Positions 17,079 to 27,183 of a stretch of 53,411 bases of DNA are shown here, one piece after another (within the stretch, counting starts at the first letter, position 1; every line of letters begins with the position of its first letter). This stretch comes from Pseudomonadota bacterium. GTDB lineage: Bacteria > Campylobacterota > Campylobacteria > Campylobacterales > Campylobacteraceae. Position numbers and translations under genes: made by a program. The DNA lies in NCBI GenBank assembly GCA_002746565.1, contig PDPI01000026.1, positions 1 to 53,411 of the forward strand, read 5' to 3'. A model generated the notes under the pieces. The model searched no databases. It had not been told where the DNA came from and saw only the letters and a program-made list of their open reading frames with translations.

Positions 17079-18641
17079 ATGCTAAAGATTAAAAGCTTGT
17101 ATAAATTAGCGATTTATAGTGTCTTGTTGATGTTAATTCTTGCTTTTTGTTTTGCTTTTATTATTTTATTTAATGCCAAAAATGAGCTCAATGAAAAAAA
17201 ACATGATATAAGGGAAGCTTATGTGCTAGAAAAAAAAGCTTTTTTGAGAAATGATGTTTTGCTTATTATCAATTTTATTGATTATTATATAAAAGAACAC
17301 TCCCACAAACAAAGCGAAAATGAGCTCAAAATAAGGATCCTAGATGCTATCGGGCATCTAAAAAGACAAAGTAATGAGGATTATTTTTTTATTTATGATT
17401 TTAAGGGAAATTTGGTGTATTCCCATCCCCAAAAGGATTTTGTGGGAAAGAACTTTTTACACATGAGGGATAGATTTGGAAAAGAAGTCATATCTGAGAT
17501 TATAAAAGTATCTAAAAATGAGAGTGGCGGATACATAAAATACACTTGGTTAAACAAAAATATAAATTCCTACGCCAAAAAACTCTCTTACGCAAAATCC
17601 TTTGATAAATGGGGTTGGAGTATAGGCAAAGGGGTTTATTTGCATAAGATAAATGACCTTATAAAAGAGAAGGAAAGAAAATATAATGAAAATATGATTT
17701 ATTATATATCGCAGGTGGTATTTTTAGGGATTTTACTTATACTTTACTCCTTATTTATTTATAAAAATGTTACTAAAGTTATCACTCAAGATGTAAATAA
17801 AATAAGAAAATATTTTGAAAATCCACAGCAAAAACTAGAAATATCCTTTGGGGAATTTCAGATTATCGCCAATTATGCCAGCAAAGCCATTAAAACTATA
17901 CAATTCAAGAGAGAAAAATTGGAAAATATCAACAAAAATCTAGAAAATATTGTTCATGAAAAAACCTTGCAGTTAAGATCTCTTGTGGATGCTCAAAAAA
18001 AGTTTATAAAATATTCAGTTCATGAGATAAACACTCCCCTTTCCATCATCGCAAGCAATACCGATTTGCTCAAAATGAAGCATCCAAAAAATAACCATAT
18101 AACCAATATAGAATCTGGCATAAAGATAATCGAATGTATATTTAATGAGCTGTCTTATTTTATCAAAAAGGATAGGTTTGAATACAAAAAAGAATATTTG
18201 AATTTTTCCCAAATCCTCCACGAAAGGCTTGGGTTTTTCGACCAGATAGCCCTTTCAAACTCTCTAAATTTCAAGCATGAGATAAAGCCAGATATTTATA
18301 TAAATTTTAACCCAACCCAACTTCAAAGCATTATCGATAACAACCTATCAAACGCTATAAAATATTCCTTTGAAAATTCCACCATTAAGATAGAACTTTG
18401 TTATTTTGATGAAAGCAAGATAGATTTTACTATCCAAACACATTCAAAACCCATAGAAAATAAAGAAAAAATCTTTGATGGCTTTTACAGAGAAAATGAA
18501 GCTAGGGGCGGCTTTGGTTTGGGACTTGGAATAGTTAAGGATATTTGCGATAAAAATCTAGTAAAGATAAACATAAACTCAAACAAAAATCACACAAAAT
18601 TCACATATAGGTTTAGAATAAATGAAAATATTGCTACTTGA
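17079..18641 (+). CDS. Cache-domain sensor histidine kinase
   Basis: The 520-residue protein has a membrane helix (8-32), an extracytoplasmic Cache domain (about 40-195), a second helix (207-228) and a cytoplasmic kinase core. The Cache domain shows the single-Cache pattern YFFIYDFKGNLVYSHPQKDF and KSFDKWGWSIGKGVY, a family that often binds small carboxylates. The H-box is SVHEINTPL with the phosphorylated His at 315, the N-box is NNLSNAIKYS and the G-box is GGFGLGLGI. The response regulator overlaps by 20 bases, and YjcH/ActP genes follow, suggesting sensing of acetate or a related acid; that ligand is inference. Confidence 0.9.
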   Translation: MLKIKSLYKLAIYSVLLMLILAFCFAFIILFNAKNELNEKKHDIREAYVLEKKAFLRNDVLLIINFIDYYIKEHSHKQSENELKIRILDAIGHLKRQSNEDYFFIYDFKGNLVYSHPQKDFVGKNFLHMRDRFGKEVISEIIKVSKNESGGYIKYTWLNKNINSYAKKLSYAKSFDKWGWSIGKGVYLHKINDLIKEKERKYNENMIYYISQVVFLGILLILYSLFIYKNVTKVITQDVNKIRKYFENPQQKLEISFGEFQIIANYASKAIKTIQFKREKLENINKNLENIVHEKTLQLRSLVDAQKKFIKYSVHEINTPLSIIASNTDLLKMKHPKNNHITNIESGIKIIECIFNELSYFIKKDRFEYKKEYLNFSQILHERLGFFDQIALSNSLNFKHEIKPDIYINFNPTQLQSIIDNNLSNAIKYSFENSTIKIELCYFDESKIDFTIQTHSKPIENKEKIFDGFYRENEARGGFGLGLGIVKDICDKNLVKININSNKNHTKFTYRFRINENIAT

Positions 18642-19284
18642 AGATGAGTTGATCTTAAATAAGACAATTTGTGAGTATTTAAAAAATATAGGGCATTTGG
18701 TAGTCCCTTTTACCGATGGAGAAAAGGCCTACAAAAGCGTGGATGAAAGCTTTGACTTGCTTATCTTAGATCTAAACACCCCCTCCATCGATGGCTTTGA
18801 ACTTTTGGAAAAATTAAACCAAAAGCGCTTACATATAAAGGCGATTTTTATCTCCGCTTCTGCTGATATTGATGATATCTGTAAGGCTTATGAATTGGGG
18901 GCTAAGGATTATCTAAAAAAGCCTTTCCATCTTGAAGAGCTTGGAATAAAAATAAACATGATACTAAAAAAAGAGCAAAGCGATACCTCCCATATAAGAT
19001 TTTCAAAACACTACTCATACTCAAAAGATAAAAAAATATTATATTTTAACAAAGAACCCCAAACCCTAAGCAAAAGACAGCTTGACATCATTCACACCCT
19101 AGCATTAAATATAAATTTGGTAGTTGATTATGAAAAATTTAGATACAGTGCCTGGGATAGTGAAGATATAGATAATCCAACCATAAGAAGTGAGATCGCA
19201 AGGCTGAAAAAAAATCTCAAAGAAGATTTTATCAAAAATATCCGCGGTCTTGGCTACAAAATCGACAGATTTTATTCCTCTTAA
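18622..19284 (+). CDS. OmpR-family response regulator
   Basis: The 220-residue protein has a receiver domain with acidic pocket LLLEDE, phosphoacceptor Asp50 in LLILDLNTPSIDGF, the Thr/Ser switch in IFISAS and Lys in LKKPF. A C-terminal winged-helix domain ends with IRGLGYKI, the OmpR/PhoB signature. It overlaps the kinase gene, so they form a cognate pair. The next genes start 109 bases downstream behind their own promoter, making the uptake genes plausible targets. Confidence 0.95.
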   Translation: MKILLLEDELILNKTICEYLKNIGHLVVPFTDGEKAYKSVDESFDLLILDLNTPSIDGFELLEKLNQKRLHIKAIFISASADIDDICKAYELGAKDYLKKPFHLEELGIKINMILKKEQSDTSHIRFSKHYSYSKDKKILYFNKEPQTLSKRQLDIIHTLALNINLVVDYEKFRYSAWDSEDIDNPTIRSEIARLKKNLKEDFIKNIRGLGYKIDRFYSS

Positions 19285-19341
19285 TGCCTAGATCTAACCA
19301 CCAAAAAAATCGATTGCTATTTTAATGCTATTTTTTAATAT

Positions 19342-19347
19342 TATAAT
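19342..19347 (+). promoter_or_regulatory. -10 box for the yjcH-actP operon
   Basis: TATAAT within the 108-base gap after the response regulator gene, 46 bases upstream of the YjcH-like ATG, which has AAAGGAG as ribosome binding site. A/T-rich repeats GCTATTTTAAT and GCTATTTTTTAAT (about 19315-19340) lie just upstream and could be regulator sites. Confidence 0.55.
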
Positions 19348-19392
19348 TGAATCCTAAAAATTTGCATCTAAAGCAAAATAAAAGGAGTTGTT

Positions 19393-19704
19393 ATGAAAGA
19401 AGATTTGGTAAAACAAATCAAACAAAACAAGAATTACAAAGAACTTGTTTCAAAAAGAAGCACTTTTAGTGTCGCATTGGCTATATTTATCCTTGTTATT
19501 TATTATGGATACATTCTTACCATAGCCTTCGAGCCATCTTTGCTAGGAACTAAGATAGGCTGGGGAGTTATGACCATAGGCTATCCCATCGGTGGCGGAA
19601 TTATAATTGTCAGCTTTTTATGTGCGCTTATTTATGTCAAAAGGGCAAATACCGAGTTTGAGGATTTGATAAGTAAAATAAAAAACGACATAAAGGATGT
19701 GTAA
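19393..19704 (+). CDS. DUF485 / YjcH-like membrane protein
   Basis: YjcH-type proteins are encoded next to acetate symporters and are thought to assist them. The 103-residue protein has two membrane helices (about 27-50 and 62-85) and the family patterns YKELVSKRSTFS near the N terminus and YVKRANTEFEDL after the second helix. The stop TAA is directly followed by the actP ATG. The helper role is inferred from constant gene pairing. Confidence 0.9.
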   Translation: MKEDLVKQIKQNKNYKELVSKRSTFSVALAIFILVIYYGYILTIAFEPSLLGTKIGWGVMTIGYPIGGGIIIVSFLCALIYVKRANTEFEDLISKIKNDIKDV

Positions 19705-21348
19705 ATGAAGATAATATTAAGTATTTTATGTTTAAGCCCATTTTTATTTGCGGGCGATGCTACCTTTGATGCGGCAAAAAGAGATGTAAATATCTCTGCT
19801 ATTATAATGTTTTTCATCTTTGTTGGAGCAACACTAGGTGTTACTTATTGGGCAGCAAAAAGAACAAAATCTGCAAGTGATTTTTATACAGCAGGTGGTG
19901 GAATAAGCGGTTTTCAAAATGGAATGGCCATAGCTGGAGACTACATGTCAGCAGCGTCATTTTTGGGGATTTCTGGACTTTTTTACCTTAAAGGGTATGA
20001 TGGATTGATTTATGCAGTTGGTTTTTTGGTTGGTTGGCCGATAATTTTATTTTTAATGGCTGAAAAACTAAGGAATTTGGGAAAATTTACCTTTGTTGAT
20101 ATTGCCGCTTTTAGGCTTGGTCAAAAGGAGATTAGAACCCTAGCAGCCTTTGGTTCTTTAGCAGTTGTTACCTTGTATCTTATAGCTCAGATTGTGGGTT
20201 CTGGTAAACTTATACAGGTTTTGTTTGGTCTTGATTATGCTTATGCGGTTATTTTAGTTGGCGCTATGATGGTTATATATGTTACTTTTGGTGGCATGTT
20301 GGCAACCACATGGGTTCAGATCATCAAGGCTATTTTATTACTATTTGGAGTAACTTTTATGGCTTTTATGGTTTTAAGCCATTTTGGATTTGACTTTGAA
20401 GCATTGTGTAAGCAAGCAACATTAAGCCATCCAACAGGAGAGGGAATCATGGCCCCTGGAGGCTTTATAACAGACCCTGTTTCGGCGATTTCACTAGGAA
20501 TAGCTTTGATGTTGGGAACTGCTGGACTTCCTCATATTTTGATGAGATTTTTCACCGTTGGGAATGCAAAAGAAGCTAGAAAATCTGTTGCCTATGCGAC
20601 TGGGTTTATAGGGTATTTTTACTTGGTTATAGCAGTCATTGGCTTGGGTGCGATTGTATTTTTAAATTCTCCCGAGGGAAAAGAATTTTTTGTGGATGGA
20701 AAACTTTTTGGCGGAAATAACATGGCAGCCATCCATCTATCAAAACTAGTTGGTGGGGATGTATTTTTGGGCTTTATCTCAGCCGTTGCCTTTGCAACCA
20801 TATTGGCTGTTGTTTCGGGCTTAACCTTGGCAGGCGCTAGTGCTATTTCGCACGATCTATACGCATCTGTTATAAACAAAAACGCAACCGAAGCTCAAGA
20901 GATAAGGGTTTCAAAAATATCAGTTGTTGCCATAGGAGTTATAGGAGTACTTTTAGGAATTGCCTTTGAGAAGCAAAATATTGCCTTCATGGTCGGACTT
21001 GCCTTTGCAATTGCTGCTAGTGCAAACTTTCCAATCCTTTTCCTATCAATCTACTGGAAAAATTTAACCACAAGGGGAGCTTTCATAGGCGGAAGTTTAG
21101 GTCTTGCAACGGCTGTACTTTTAGTGATATTAGGACCTATTGTTTGGGTTGATATTTTAGGATTTAAAACGGCAATTTTTCCATATAAATACCCTGCGAT
21201 TTTCTCTGTAACCATAGCCTTTTTAGGTATTTGGTTCTTTTCTAAGACTGATAATTCAAAAAGAGCACAAGAAGAGAGAAAAATGTTTGAAGCACAAGAT
21301 ATTAGGGCAAATACTGGCATAGGCTCAGCTGGTGCCATAAGCCACTAA
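19705..21348 (+). CDS. actP: Cation/acetate symporter ActP
   Basis: ActP is a sodium:solute symporter (SSS family) importing acetate, and in some species other short-chain acids. The 547-residue protein starts with a signal-peptide-like helix (cleavage near FAGDA), then about 13 membrane helices. Typical segments are [20 protein letters not shown] and [13 protein letters not shown]. It lies downstream of a Cache-type two-component system and the YjcH-like gene, matching the acetate uptake arrangement. A hairpin terminator follows the stop. Confidence 0.92.
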   Translation: MKIILSILCLSPFLFAGDATFDAAKRDVNISAIIMFFIFVGATLGVTYWAAKRTKSASDFYTAGGGISGFQNGMAIAGDYMSAASFLGISGLFYLKGYDGLIYAVGFLVGWPIILFLMAEKLRNLGKFTFVDIAAFRLGQKEIRTLAAFGSLAVVTLYLIAQIVGSGKLIQVLFGLDYAYAVILVGAMMVIYVTFGGMLATTWVQIIKAILLLFGVTFMAFMVLSHFGFDFEALCKQATLSHPTGEGIMAPGGFITDPVSAISLGIALMLGTAGLPHILMRFFTVGNAKEARKSVAYATGFIGYFYLVIAVIGLGAIVFLNSPEGKEFFVDGKLFGGNNMAAIHLSKLVGGDVFLGFISAVAFATILAVVSGLTLAGASAISHDLYASVINKNATEAQEIRVSKISVVAIGVIGVLLGIAFEKQNIAFMVGLAFAIAASANFPILFLSIYWKNLTTRGAFIGGSLGLATAVLLVILGPIVWVDILGFKTAIFPYKYPAIFSVTIAFLGIWFFSKTDNSKRAQEERKMFEAQDIRANTGIGSAGAISH

Positions 21349-21356
21349 AACATTAA

Positions 21357-21385
21357 GGTTAGAGCTTTTGGCTCTAGCCTCTTTT
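21357..21385 (+). terminator. Rho-independent terminator after actP
   Basis: GGTTAGAGC (21357-21365) pairs with GCTCTAGCC (21371-21379) over 9 bp with one G-T wobble; the loop is TTTTG and the 3' side is followed by TCTTTT. It lies between actP and the DUF294 gene, so it may reduce rather than abolish read-through. Confidence 0.75.
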
Positions 21386-21395
21386 AAGGGAAAGA

Positions 21396-23234
21396 ATGAG
21401 TATTTTAGAACAAAAAAGTTTTATAAAATCCATCTATCCATTTAATCATTTGGATGAGGGGCAATTGGATGAATTTGCCAAAAATATGGATATTGTGTAT
21501 TTTAAAGAAGACCAAATCATACAAAAAAAGGGGCAAGAACCTGAGTTTTTGTATTTTATACTAAAGGGTTTGGTGGAAGAAGCCAATGAAAATGAACTTA
21601 GCTTTGTGTATTCTAAGGGGGAGATTTTTAGCCATATTTCTCTTATTGAAAATTATTCCAAATACACTTTTAGGGCAAAACAAGAGTGCATCTGCTATAC
21701 CTTGCCTAAGAAAATATTTTTAAATATTTTACATGTAAATGAAAAATTAGAAAGCTACTTTTTCCAATCCATAGCCGAAAAATTAAACAACAGCAGCATA
21801 CAAGAAAAAAATAAAACCCTAGCGGACATGATGCTCTCTAAGGTCAAAGATGCAAAAATCCACAAAGTGGTTATAACAGATTCAAACATAAGCATATTTG
21901 AAGCAGCTAAAATCATCAAAGATGAAAAAATTCCTACCCTACTTATAAGGGATGAGGATGGTAAATTGCACATTGTAACCGATTCTGATTTTAGGCAAAA
22001 GGTTATTTTAAATAGGATGGATTTTGACGAAAAAATTATCACTATTGCTTCAGAGGGCTTGGTTTATATCTATGAGGATAATTTTTTATTTGACGCTCAA
22101 TTTAAAATGAGCAAATATGGGTTAAAAAGATTGGTAGTTAAGGATAAAAATGAAAAAATTACAGGAATTATAGACCAGATTTCTTTAACTTCTTTTTTCT
22201 CAACAAACACTTTTACCATATCAAATCAAATTCAAAATGCCAAGAGTGTAGATGATCTAAAAGAGGTGTCAAAAGAATTTTTACAAATCATAAAATCCCT
22301 GTATGTAAAGGGGGTAAAGATAGAATTTATAACAAAGCTTATCAACCAATTAAACCAAAAAATGCTCGATAAACTCTACCGTTTGACTGCACCAGATGAA
22401 CTTTTTGAAAACTCATGCCTTATTGTCATGGGAAGCGAGGGAAGGGCTGAGCAGGTTGTAAAAACAGACCAAGACAATGGAATTATCCTAGATGACAACT
22501 TTGAAATGGATGAAAAAAAATTAAGGGATTTTGCCAATCAATTTAGTCAAACCTTACAGGATTTTGGCTTTCCAAAATGTGATGGAAATATCATGATCTC
22601 AAATCCTTTTTGGTGCAAAAAGCAAAAGGAATATAAAAAAGATTTATATGATTATATTAACAATCCAAATCCACAAAATTTTATAAATATAGCTATTTTT
22701 TATGATGCCTTGCATATAAGTGGCGAAAAAAATCTTTTAAAAAATCTAACAGCTTACATGTATGACATGTTGGATAATTCGGATATTTTCTATTCCCACT
22801 TTGCTAAAATTATAACAAATTTTGATGTTCCTTTGGGTTTTTTCGATGGCTTTGTGTATAGTAGCAAGGATGAACATAAAAATGAGCTAAACATAAAAAA
22901 AGGTGGGATTTTTATCATAGTTCATGGCGTAAGAAGCCTTGCAATTGAGCATAAAATAACAAGTACAAATACCATAAAAAGGATAAAAAAACTGGGGGAA
23001 TTGGGCATTTTAGAAGATGACTTTACGAAAGATCTTATCATGGCGTTTAACTTTTTACTTAATCTCAAACTAACTTTTCAGCTTGAAAAAATAAGCAAAA
23101 AAGAGCCCATAGATAACTATATAAACCCCCAGCATCTAAGCTCCATGCAAAAGGATTTACTAAAAGATGCCTTTAAGATAGTAAATGAATTTAAAAAATT
23201 TCTCTCCTATCATTTTAGGTTAAATTATGTTTAA
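21396..23234 (+). CDS. cNMP-binding / CBS pair / DUF294 nucleotidyltransferase-like protein
   Basis: The 612-residue protein combines an N-terminal cyclic-nucleotide-binding-like domain (about 1-130), a pair of CBS domains (about 140-270) and a DUF294 putative nucleotidyltransferase domain with GSEGRAEQVVKTDQDNGIIL near residue 345, followed by the DUF294 C-terminal domain. The GS...DxD pattern resembles GlnD-type nucleotidyltransferases. It is a probable regulator sensing adenine nucleotides; its target is unknown. The same neighbours (actP, a DEDDh exonuclease) recur with this family in other bacteria, from memory. It overlaps the exonuclease gene by 8 bases. Confidence 0.85.
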   Translation: MSILEQKSFIKSIYPFNHLDEGQLDEFAKNMDIVYFKEDQIIQKKGQEPEFLYFILKGLVEEANENELSFVYSKGEIFSHISLIENYSKYTFRAKQECICYTLPKKIFLNILHVNEKLESYFFQSIAEKLNNSSIQEKNKTLADMMLSKVKDAKIHKVVITDSNISIFEAAKIIKDEKIPTLLIRDEDGKLHIVTDSDFRQKVILNRMDFDEKIITIASEGLVYIYEDNFLFDAQFKMSKYGLKRLVVKDKNEKITGIIDQISLTSFFSTNTFTISNQIQNAKSVDDLKEVSKEFLQIIKSLYVKGVKIEFITKLINQLNQKMLDKLYRLTAPDELFENSCLIVMGSEGRAEQVVKTDQDNGIILDDNFEMDEKKLRDFANQFSQTLQDFGFPKCDGNIMISNPFWCKKQKEYKKDLYDYINNPNPQNFINIAIFYDALHISGEKNLLKNLTAYMYDMLDNSDIFYSHFAKIITNFDVPLGFFDGFVYSSKDEHKNELNIKKGGIFIIVHGVRSLAIEHKITSTNTIKRIKKLGELGILEDDFTKDLIMAFNFLLNLKLTFQLEKISKKEPIDNYINPQHLSSMQKDLLKDAFKIVNEFKKFLSYHFRLNYV

Positions 23235-23850
23235 AAGCATAGCAAATCATTTCAATAGAAAAAATCTAAATGACGAAAAATATGCCTATCTTTTTGAAAA
23301 AGCTCCAAAGGATGAATTTATATGTTTTGACTGCGAAACCACAGGATTAGATCCCAAAAATGACGATATAATTTCCATCGGAGCAGTGCAAATAAAAAAC
23401 AATACCATAAAGACCAGTGAAAATTTTGTAAGATTTATCAAGCCAAAAAGCAAACTTCATGAAGAGGCTATAAAAATCCACCACATCAGACAAGTGGATT
23501 TAGAAAATGCCCAAAATATTGACGATGTAATTTATGAATTTTTGGATTTTATCGGCAATAAAATCTTAGTTGGATACTATTTAGAATTTGATATTGCCAT
23601 GATAAATAAATATCTAAAGCCAAAACTTGGCATAAAACTGCCAAACAAAGCTTTGGAGGTTTCGAGCATCTATCATGACTACAAACAGCAAACCATACCA
23701 CAGGGAAATATTGATCTAAGATTTGATACCATCTTAAAAGATTTGGATTTGCCCCATCTTGGAAAACATGACGCATTAAATGATGCTATTATGAGCTCAT
23801 TTATATTTTTAAAGCTAAAAAATTCTAGGAAAAAGTTAAATATTTTCTAG
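23227..23850 (+). CDS. DnaQ-like DEDDh 3'-5' exonuclease
   Basis: The 207-residue protein has ExoI FDCETTGLDPKNDDIISIGA near residue 33, ExoII around VGYYLEFDIAMIN, and ExoIII HDALNDA near 181, so all DEDDh metal ligands are visible. Such enzymes proofread DNA or degrade RNA. It follows the DUF294 gene with an 8-base overlap, suggesting a functional link, and its 3' end overlaps the convergent pyrF by 15 bases. No polymerase or other domain is fused. Confidence 0.9.
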   Translation: MFKSIANHFNRKNLNDEKYAYLFEKAPKDEFICFDCETTGLDPKNDDIISIGAVQIKNNTIKTSENFVRFIKPKSKLHEEAIKIHHIRQVDLENAQNIDDVIYEFLDFIGNKILVGYYLEFDIAMINKYLKPKLGIKLPNKALEVSSIYHDYKQQTIPQGNIDLRFDTILKDLDLPHLGKHDALNDAIMSSFIFLKLKNSRKKLNIF

Positions 23851-24519
23851 TATTTTTTGGGTCATTGATCTTGGATTGCTGCTTTGATAAATAGGTCTGC
23901 CAACGACTATAAAATCGCTTTTATTTTCCTTTGCCACTTGCAAATTAGCCACCCTTTTTTGATCGCCCCTATCCTCCCCAAAGGGTCGAATGCCAGGGAT
24001 TAAAGTAATAAAATCTGTATTAATTTTTTCTTTTATATTTTTACTCTCATAAGCCGAACAAACAACCCCATTTATCCCACTTTCAAAGCTATCTTTTGCA
24101 AAATCTAGAGCTTTTTTTTCTAAACTTTCATTATAAATACTTCTAAAACTCTCATCATCAAAACTTGTAAGCGCGGTAACGGCTAGAACTAAAGGAGGAT
24201 TTTTATAAGCATCTAGTCTTTTCATGACAGCTTTCATAGCTTCTTTGCCAGCACTTGCGTGGACGTTGAACATATCTATTTTTAACTCCGCCATACTTTC
24301 AGCCGCATCGGCCATGGTATTTGGAATATCATAAATTTTTAGATCTAAAAATATCTTAAAACCCACATCAATCTGACGAATTTTATCCAAAAAATCCTTT
24401 CCATCTCGGATATAGGAGCGAAGCCCAACTTTTAGCCAAATATCAAGTCCTTTTAAATTTTTTACAAGATTTAGATTTGAGCTTTCATCCTTTTGATCTA
24501 GGGCGACGCAGAGTTTCAT
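23836..24519 (-). CDS. pyrF: Orotidine 5'-phosphate decarboxylase
   Basis: PyrF forms UMP from OMP, the last step of de novo pyrimidine synthesis. The 227-residue protein has MKLCVALDQKD, the active-site segment FLDLKIYDIPNTMADA near residue 60, and the phosphate-binding IVVGRPIY at about 200. It overlaps nusB by 4 bases and ends the seven-gene minus-strand operon. Its last codons overlap the exonuclease gene on the other strand. Confidence 0.97.
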   Translation of the reverse strand: MKLCVALDQKDESSNLNLVKNLKGLDIWLKVGLRSYIRDGKDFLDKIRQIDVGFKIFLDLKIYDIPNTMADAAESMAELKIDMFNVHASAGKEAMKAVMKRLDAYKNPPLVLAVTALTSFDDESFRSIYNESLEKKALDFAKDSFESGINGVVCSAYESKNIKEKINTDFITLIPGIRPFGEDRGDQKRVANLQVAKENKSDFIVVGRPIYQSSNPRSMTQKILENI

Positions 24520-24917
24520 GATTTATCTTTTTTAACCGAATCTAAAACCCCATTTATAAACCTAGGACTTGTATCGCTAGCCAAAGTTTTGGCTAATTCT
24601 ATGGCTTCATTTATGACCACAGCATCATCGAGTGGCGAAAAAACAAGCTCATAAGTACCAAGCCTTAAAATAGCCCTTTCTATATTTCCTATCTTTTCTA
24701 ATTCCCACTCTTTTAAATGATGATTGATTGTTTCATCTATACTATCTTTATTTTTTATGACGCCATTGTATAAATTTAGGGCAAATTCCTTTTGTTTATT
24801 GCGAATTTTTCCCTCTTCGAGTATCTCATCGGCAAACTTACTTATGCCCTCATTGCCCACGTCTTGGGCATATAAAAGCCCCACAACACTTTGTCTTGCT
24901 TGATGTCTTGTTGCCAT
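24516..24917 (-). CDS. nusB: Transcription antitermination factor NusB
   Basis: NusB with NusE (S10) binds boxA RNA and promotes rRNA antitermination. The 133-residue all-alpha protein has RHQARQSVVGLLYAQD at the N terminus, RAILRLGTYEL in the middle and INEAIELAKTLASDTSPRFINGVLD near the C terminus. It shares a base with the ribH stop and overlaps pyrF by 4. Confidence 0.96.
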   Translation of the reverse strand: MATRHQARQSVVGLLYAQDVGNEGISKFADEILEEGKIRNKQKEFALNLYNGVIKNKDSIDETINHHLKEWELEKIGNIERAILRLGTYELVFSPLDDAVVINEAIELAKTLASDTSPRFINGVLDSVKKDKS

Positions 24918-25381
24918 TATAATTTCTTATACAAGTTTAAAAGCTCTATTATGCTCGTCATGGCCTCAAAGCCTTTATTTCCAGCCTTACTTCCAGCCCT
25001 TTCAATGGCTTGCTCTATGCTATCAACGGTTAAAACCCCAAAACTTACAGGTTTTGAGTATTTTAATGTTACATTTGCTATACCCTTAGTTGCCTCGGCT
25101 GAAACATAATCAAAATGAGGAGTTGAACCCCTGATAACTGCCCCTACACAACAGATGGCATCATATTTGCCTCCCTCAAGTGCTTTTTGGAGTGCAAAAG
25201 GTATCTCAAAAGCTCCAGGAACCAAGATGAGATCAAGGTTTTTTTCATCTCCCCCATGCCTTAAAAAAGCATCCTTTGCCCCCTCAACCAACCTATCGGT
25301 TATAATATGGTTAAATCTTGCATTTATAATAGCTATCTTCTCACTTCCACCCAAAGAAAGCTTTCCTTCAACTATATTCAT
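24917..25381 (-). CDS. ribH: 6,7-dimethyl-8-ribityllumazine synthase
   Basis: RibH condenses the ribityl-pyrimidine with dihydroxybutanone phosphate to form lumazine, the riboflavin precursor. The 154-residue protein has [26 protein letters not shown], and [17 protein letters not shown] with the catalytic His, then KPVSFGVLT. ribH and nusB are adjacent in many bacteria, and nusB here starts at the ribH stop. A -10-like box lies in the 57-base gap before ribH. Confidence 0.97.
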   Translation of the reverse strand: MNIVEGKLSLGGSEKIAIINARFNHIITDRLVEGAKDAFLRHGGDEKNLDLILVPGAFEIPFALQKALEGGKYDAICCVGAVIRGSTPHFDYVSAEATKGIANVTLKYSKPVSFGVLTVDSIEQAIERAGSKAGNKGFEAMTSIIELLNLYKKL

Positions 25382-25409
25382 GGTCTTCCTTTTATATATT
25401 GTTGGCGGT

Positions 25410-25415
25410 ATTTTA
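25410..25415 (-). promoter_or_regulatory. Internal -10 box before ribH
   Basis: Minus-strand text ATGCTAAAATACC contains an extended TGnTAAAAT, about 28 bases before the ribH ATG. It would allow ribH-nusB-pyrF to be expressed apart from kdsA. Confidence 0.5.
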
Positions 25416-25438
25416 GCATATTGTTGTTTGATTTGCGA

Positions 25439-26248
25439 TTAACAAAATTGCCCGCCCAAAGCATCTTGAATCTTAAAAATATCCCCAACAACTTTTTTTA
25501 ATTGTTTTACATTTAACATATTTGCCCCATCACACAGGGCATTATCTGGGTCGCAGTGGGTCTCGTAAAAAAAGCCATCCACTCCAGCTCCTGCGGCAGC
25601 ACGCGAGAGGGGTGGTACAAATTCCCTTTTCCCTCCACTTTTTCCTCCCGCACTTCCTGGCATTTGAACCGAATGGGTTGCATCGAAGATCACAGGAGCG
25701 AACTCACTCATGATACCAAGGCTTCTCATGTCAACAACCAAGTTTCCGTAACCAAATGTTGTTCCTCGCTCTGTTAGCCAAACTCCATTTTGCCTTGCCA
25801 CTTCTTTACCTTCTTCGCCAATTCCTCTAGTTTGCAAAACTTTTTTCACCGAATACCTCATGTCAGCAGGATTTAAAAACTGACCTTTTTTGATATTTAC
25901 AATGGTCTTTGTTTTTGCTGATGCAACTAACAAATCTGTCTGACGACATAGAAAAGCTGGGATTTGGATAACATCAACCACTTCTCCCACACTTTTTGCT
26001 TGTCCGCTCTCATGAATATCAGTTAAAAGTTTGAAGCCAAATTCCACTCTCACTTCTTCTAAAAGCTTCAAACCCTCTTGTAAACCAGGGCCACGAAAAC
26101 TCTCAAGGCTGGTTCGATTTGCCTTATCAAAGCTTGATTTAAAGTAAAAATCTATATCTTTATTCTCATGAAATTCCACCAATTCTTTTGCCACATTAAA
26201 CAAAACTTCACGGCTTTCTATGGCACATGGCCCTGCTATTAGTATCAT
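25439..26248 (-). CDS. kdsA: 3-deoxy-D-manno-octulosonate 8-phosphate synthase
   Basis: KdsA condenses PEP with arabinose-5-phosphate to make KDO-8-phosphate for the lipopolysaccharide or lipooligosaccharide inner core. The 269-residue protein has [48 protein letters not shown] and [10 protein letters not shown]. The segment [20 protein letters not shown] carries metal ligands of the metal-dependent class. It overlaps the upstream EamA gene by 4 bases. Confidence 0.97.
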   Translation of the reverse strand: MILIAGPCAIESREVLFNVAKELVEFHENKDIDFYFKSSFDKANRTSLESFRGPGLQEGLKLLEEVRVEFGFKLLTDIHESGQAKSVGEVVDVIQIPAFLCRQTDLLVASAKTKTIVNIKKGQFLNPADMRYSVKKVLQTRGIGEEGKEVARQNGVWLTERGTTFGYGNLVVDMRSLGIMSEFAPVIFDATHSVQMPGSAGGKSGGKREFVPPLSRAAAGAGVDGFFYETHCDPDNALCDGANMLNVKQLKKVVGDIFKIQDALGGQFC

Positions 26249-27141
26249 TTATTTTCCTTTCCTATCAAAATCCCACCAGAAATTATCAGTATTATACCAA
26301 AAATACTTAAAATATCTGGAAAACTATCGCCTAATGCCATGCCTATAAATATGGAAAAAACTATGTTCATGTAGCTAACAGAGCTTACTATTCCTGCTTT
26401 TGTAGCCCCATAAGCTAGGGTCATGAAAGTTTGCATCAAGGTTGCAAAAATACCAAGTCCTGCTATCAAAAACCATTGGTAAGCCGATGGGAAAATGAAT
26501 TCTCCAAACATAAATCTCAAAGGTTCTATCTGAAAATTTTGGGGAATAAAGGCAAATAAAATGGGAAAAATCGTCCCACTTAACATAAAAGAAAGCACTA
26601 TGGCTCTTGTGTCATAATATTTTTTAAGCTCCCTTATACTAGTATAGGCTAACCCAGCACCCAATCCGCTAAAAATACCTAAAATATCCGTATAACTCAT
26701 GCTCAAGCCATTTGGTTTAACAATAAAAACTAAACCAAAAAAACCTAAAAATATAGCGAACCAGCCAAGCCATCCTATCCTTTCATTCAAAAACAAATAT
26801 GCAAATAAAGCCGTAAAAATAGGCGAGGTATTGGCAAAAGTAACCGCATCTGCTAAAGGTATTTGGGAGACGTTATAAAACCAAGCAAGCAAGGCGATAA
26901 AGCCTATGAACCCACGAAAAACAAGTAAGAAAAAATGCCCGCCCTCTTGTATGAGAGGCTTTTTAATAATCGTTAGCAAAACCAAAACAACACCAACAAC
27001 ATTTCTAAAAAATACCACTTCAAGGGTATCCATATTCTCGCTTAAAGCCTTAGCAAATCCGCCCATACATGCAGAAAAAAAAGAGGCTAAAAGCATAAGT
27101 AAAACGCCTTTATTTATGTTTTTGAAGAAAAAAATTGTCAT
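26245..27141 (-). CDS. EamA/DMT-family transporter (first of two)
   Basis: The 298-residue protein has about ten hydrophobic helices in two EamA repeats, with the repeat signatures [22 protein letters not shown] in the first half and [20 protein letters not shown] in the second. This is the drug/metabolite transporter superfamily; the cargo is unknown. It overlaps kdsA by 4 bases, so it is co-translated with it. A homologous gene sits beside kdsA in C. jejuni, from memory. Confidence 0.88.
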   Translation of the reverse strand: MTIFFFKNINKGVLLMLLASFFSACMGGFAKALSENMDTLEVVFFRNVVGVVLVLLTIIKKPLIQEGGHFFLLVFRGFIGFIALLAWFYNVSQIPLADAVTFANTSPIFTALFAYLFLNERIGWLGWFAIFLGFFGLVFIVKPNGLSMSYTDILGIFSGLGAGLAYTSIRELKKYYDTRAIVLSFMLSGTIFPILFAFIPQNFQIEPLRFMFGEFIFPSAYQWFLIAGLGIFATLMQTFMTLAYGATKAGIVSSVSYMNIVFSIFIGMALGDSFPDILSIFGIILIISGGILIGKENK

Positions 27142-27183
27142 AAAAAGCCTTAAAAATAATGAAAAATTATAGCAAAATGAAGT

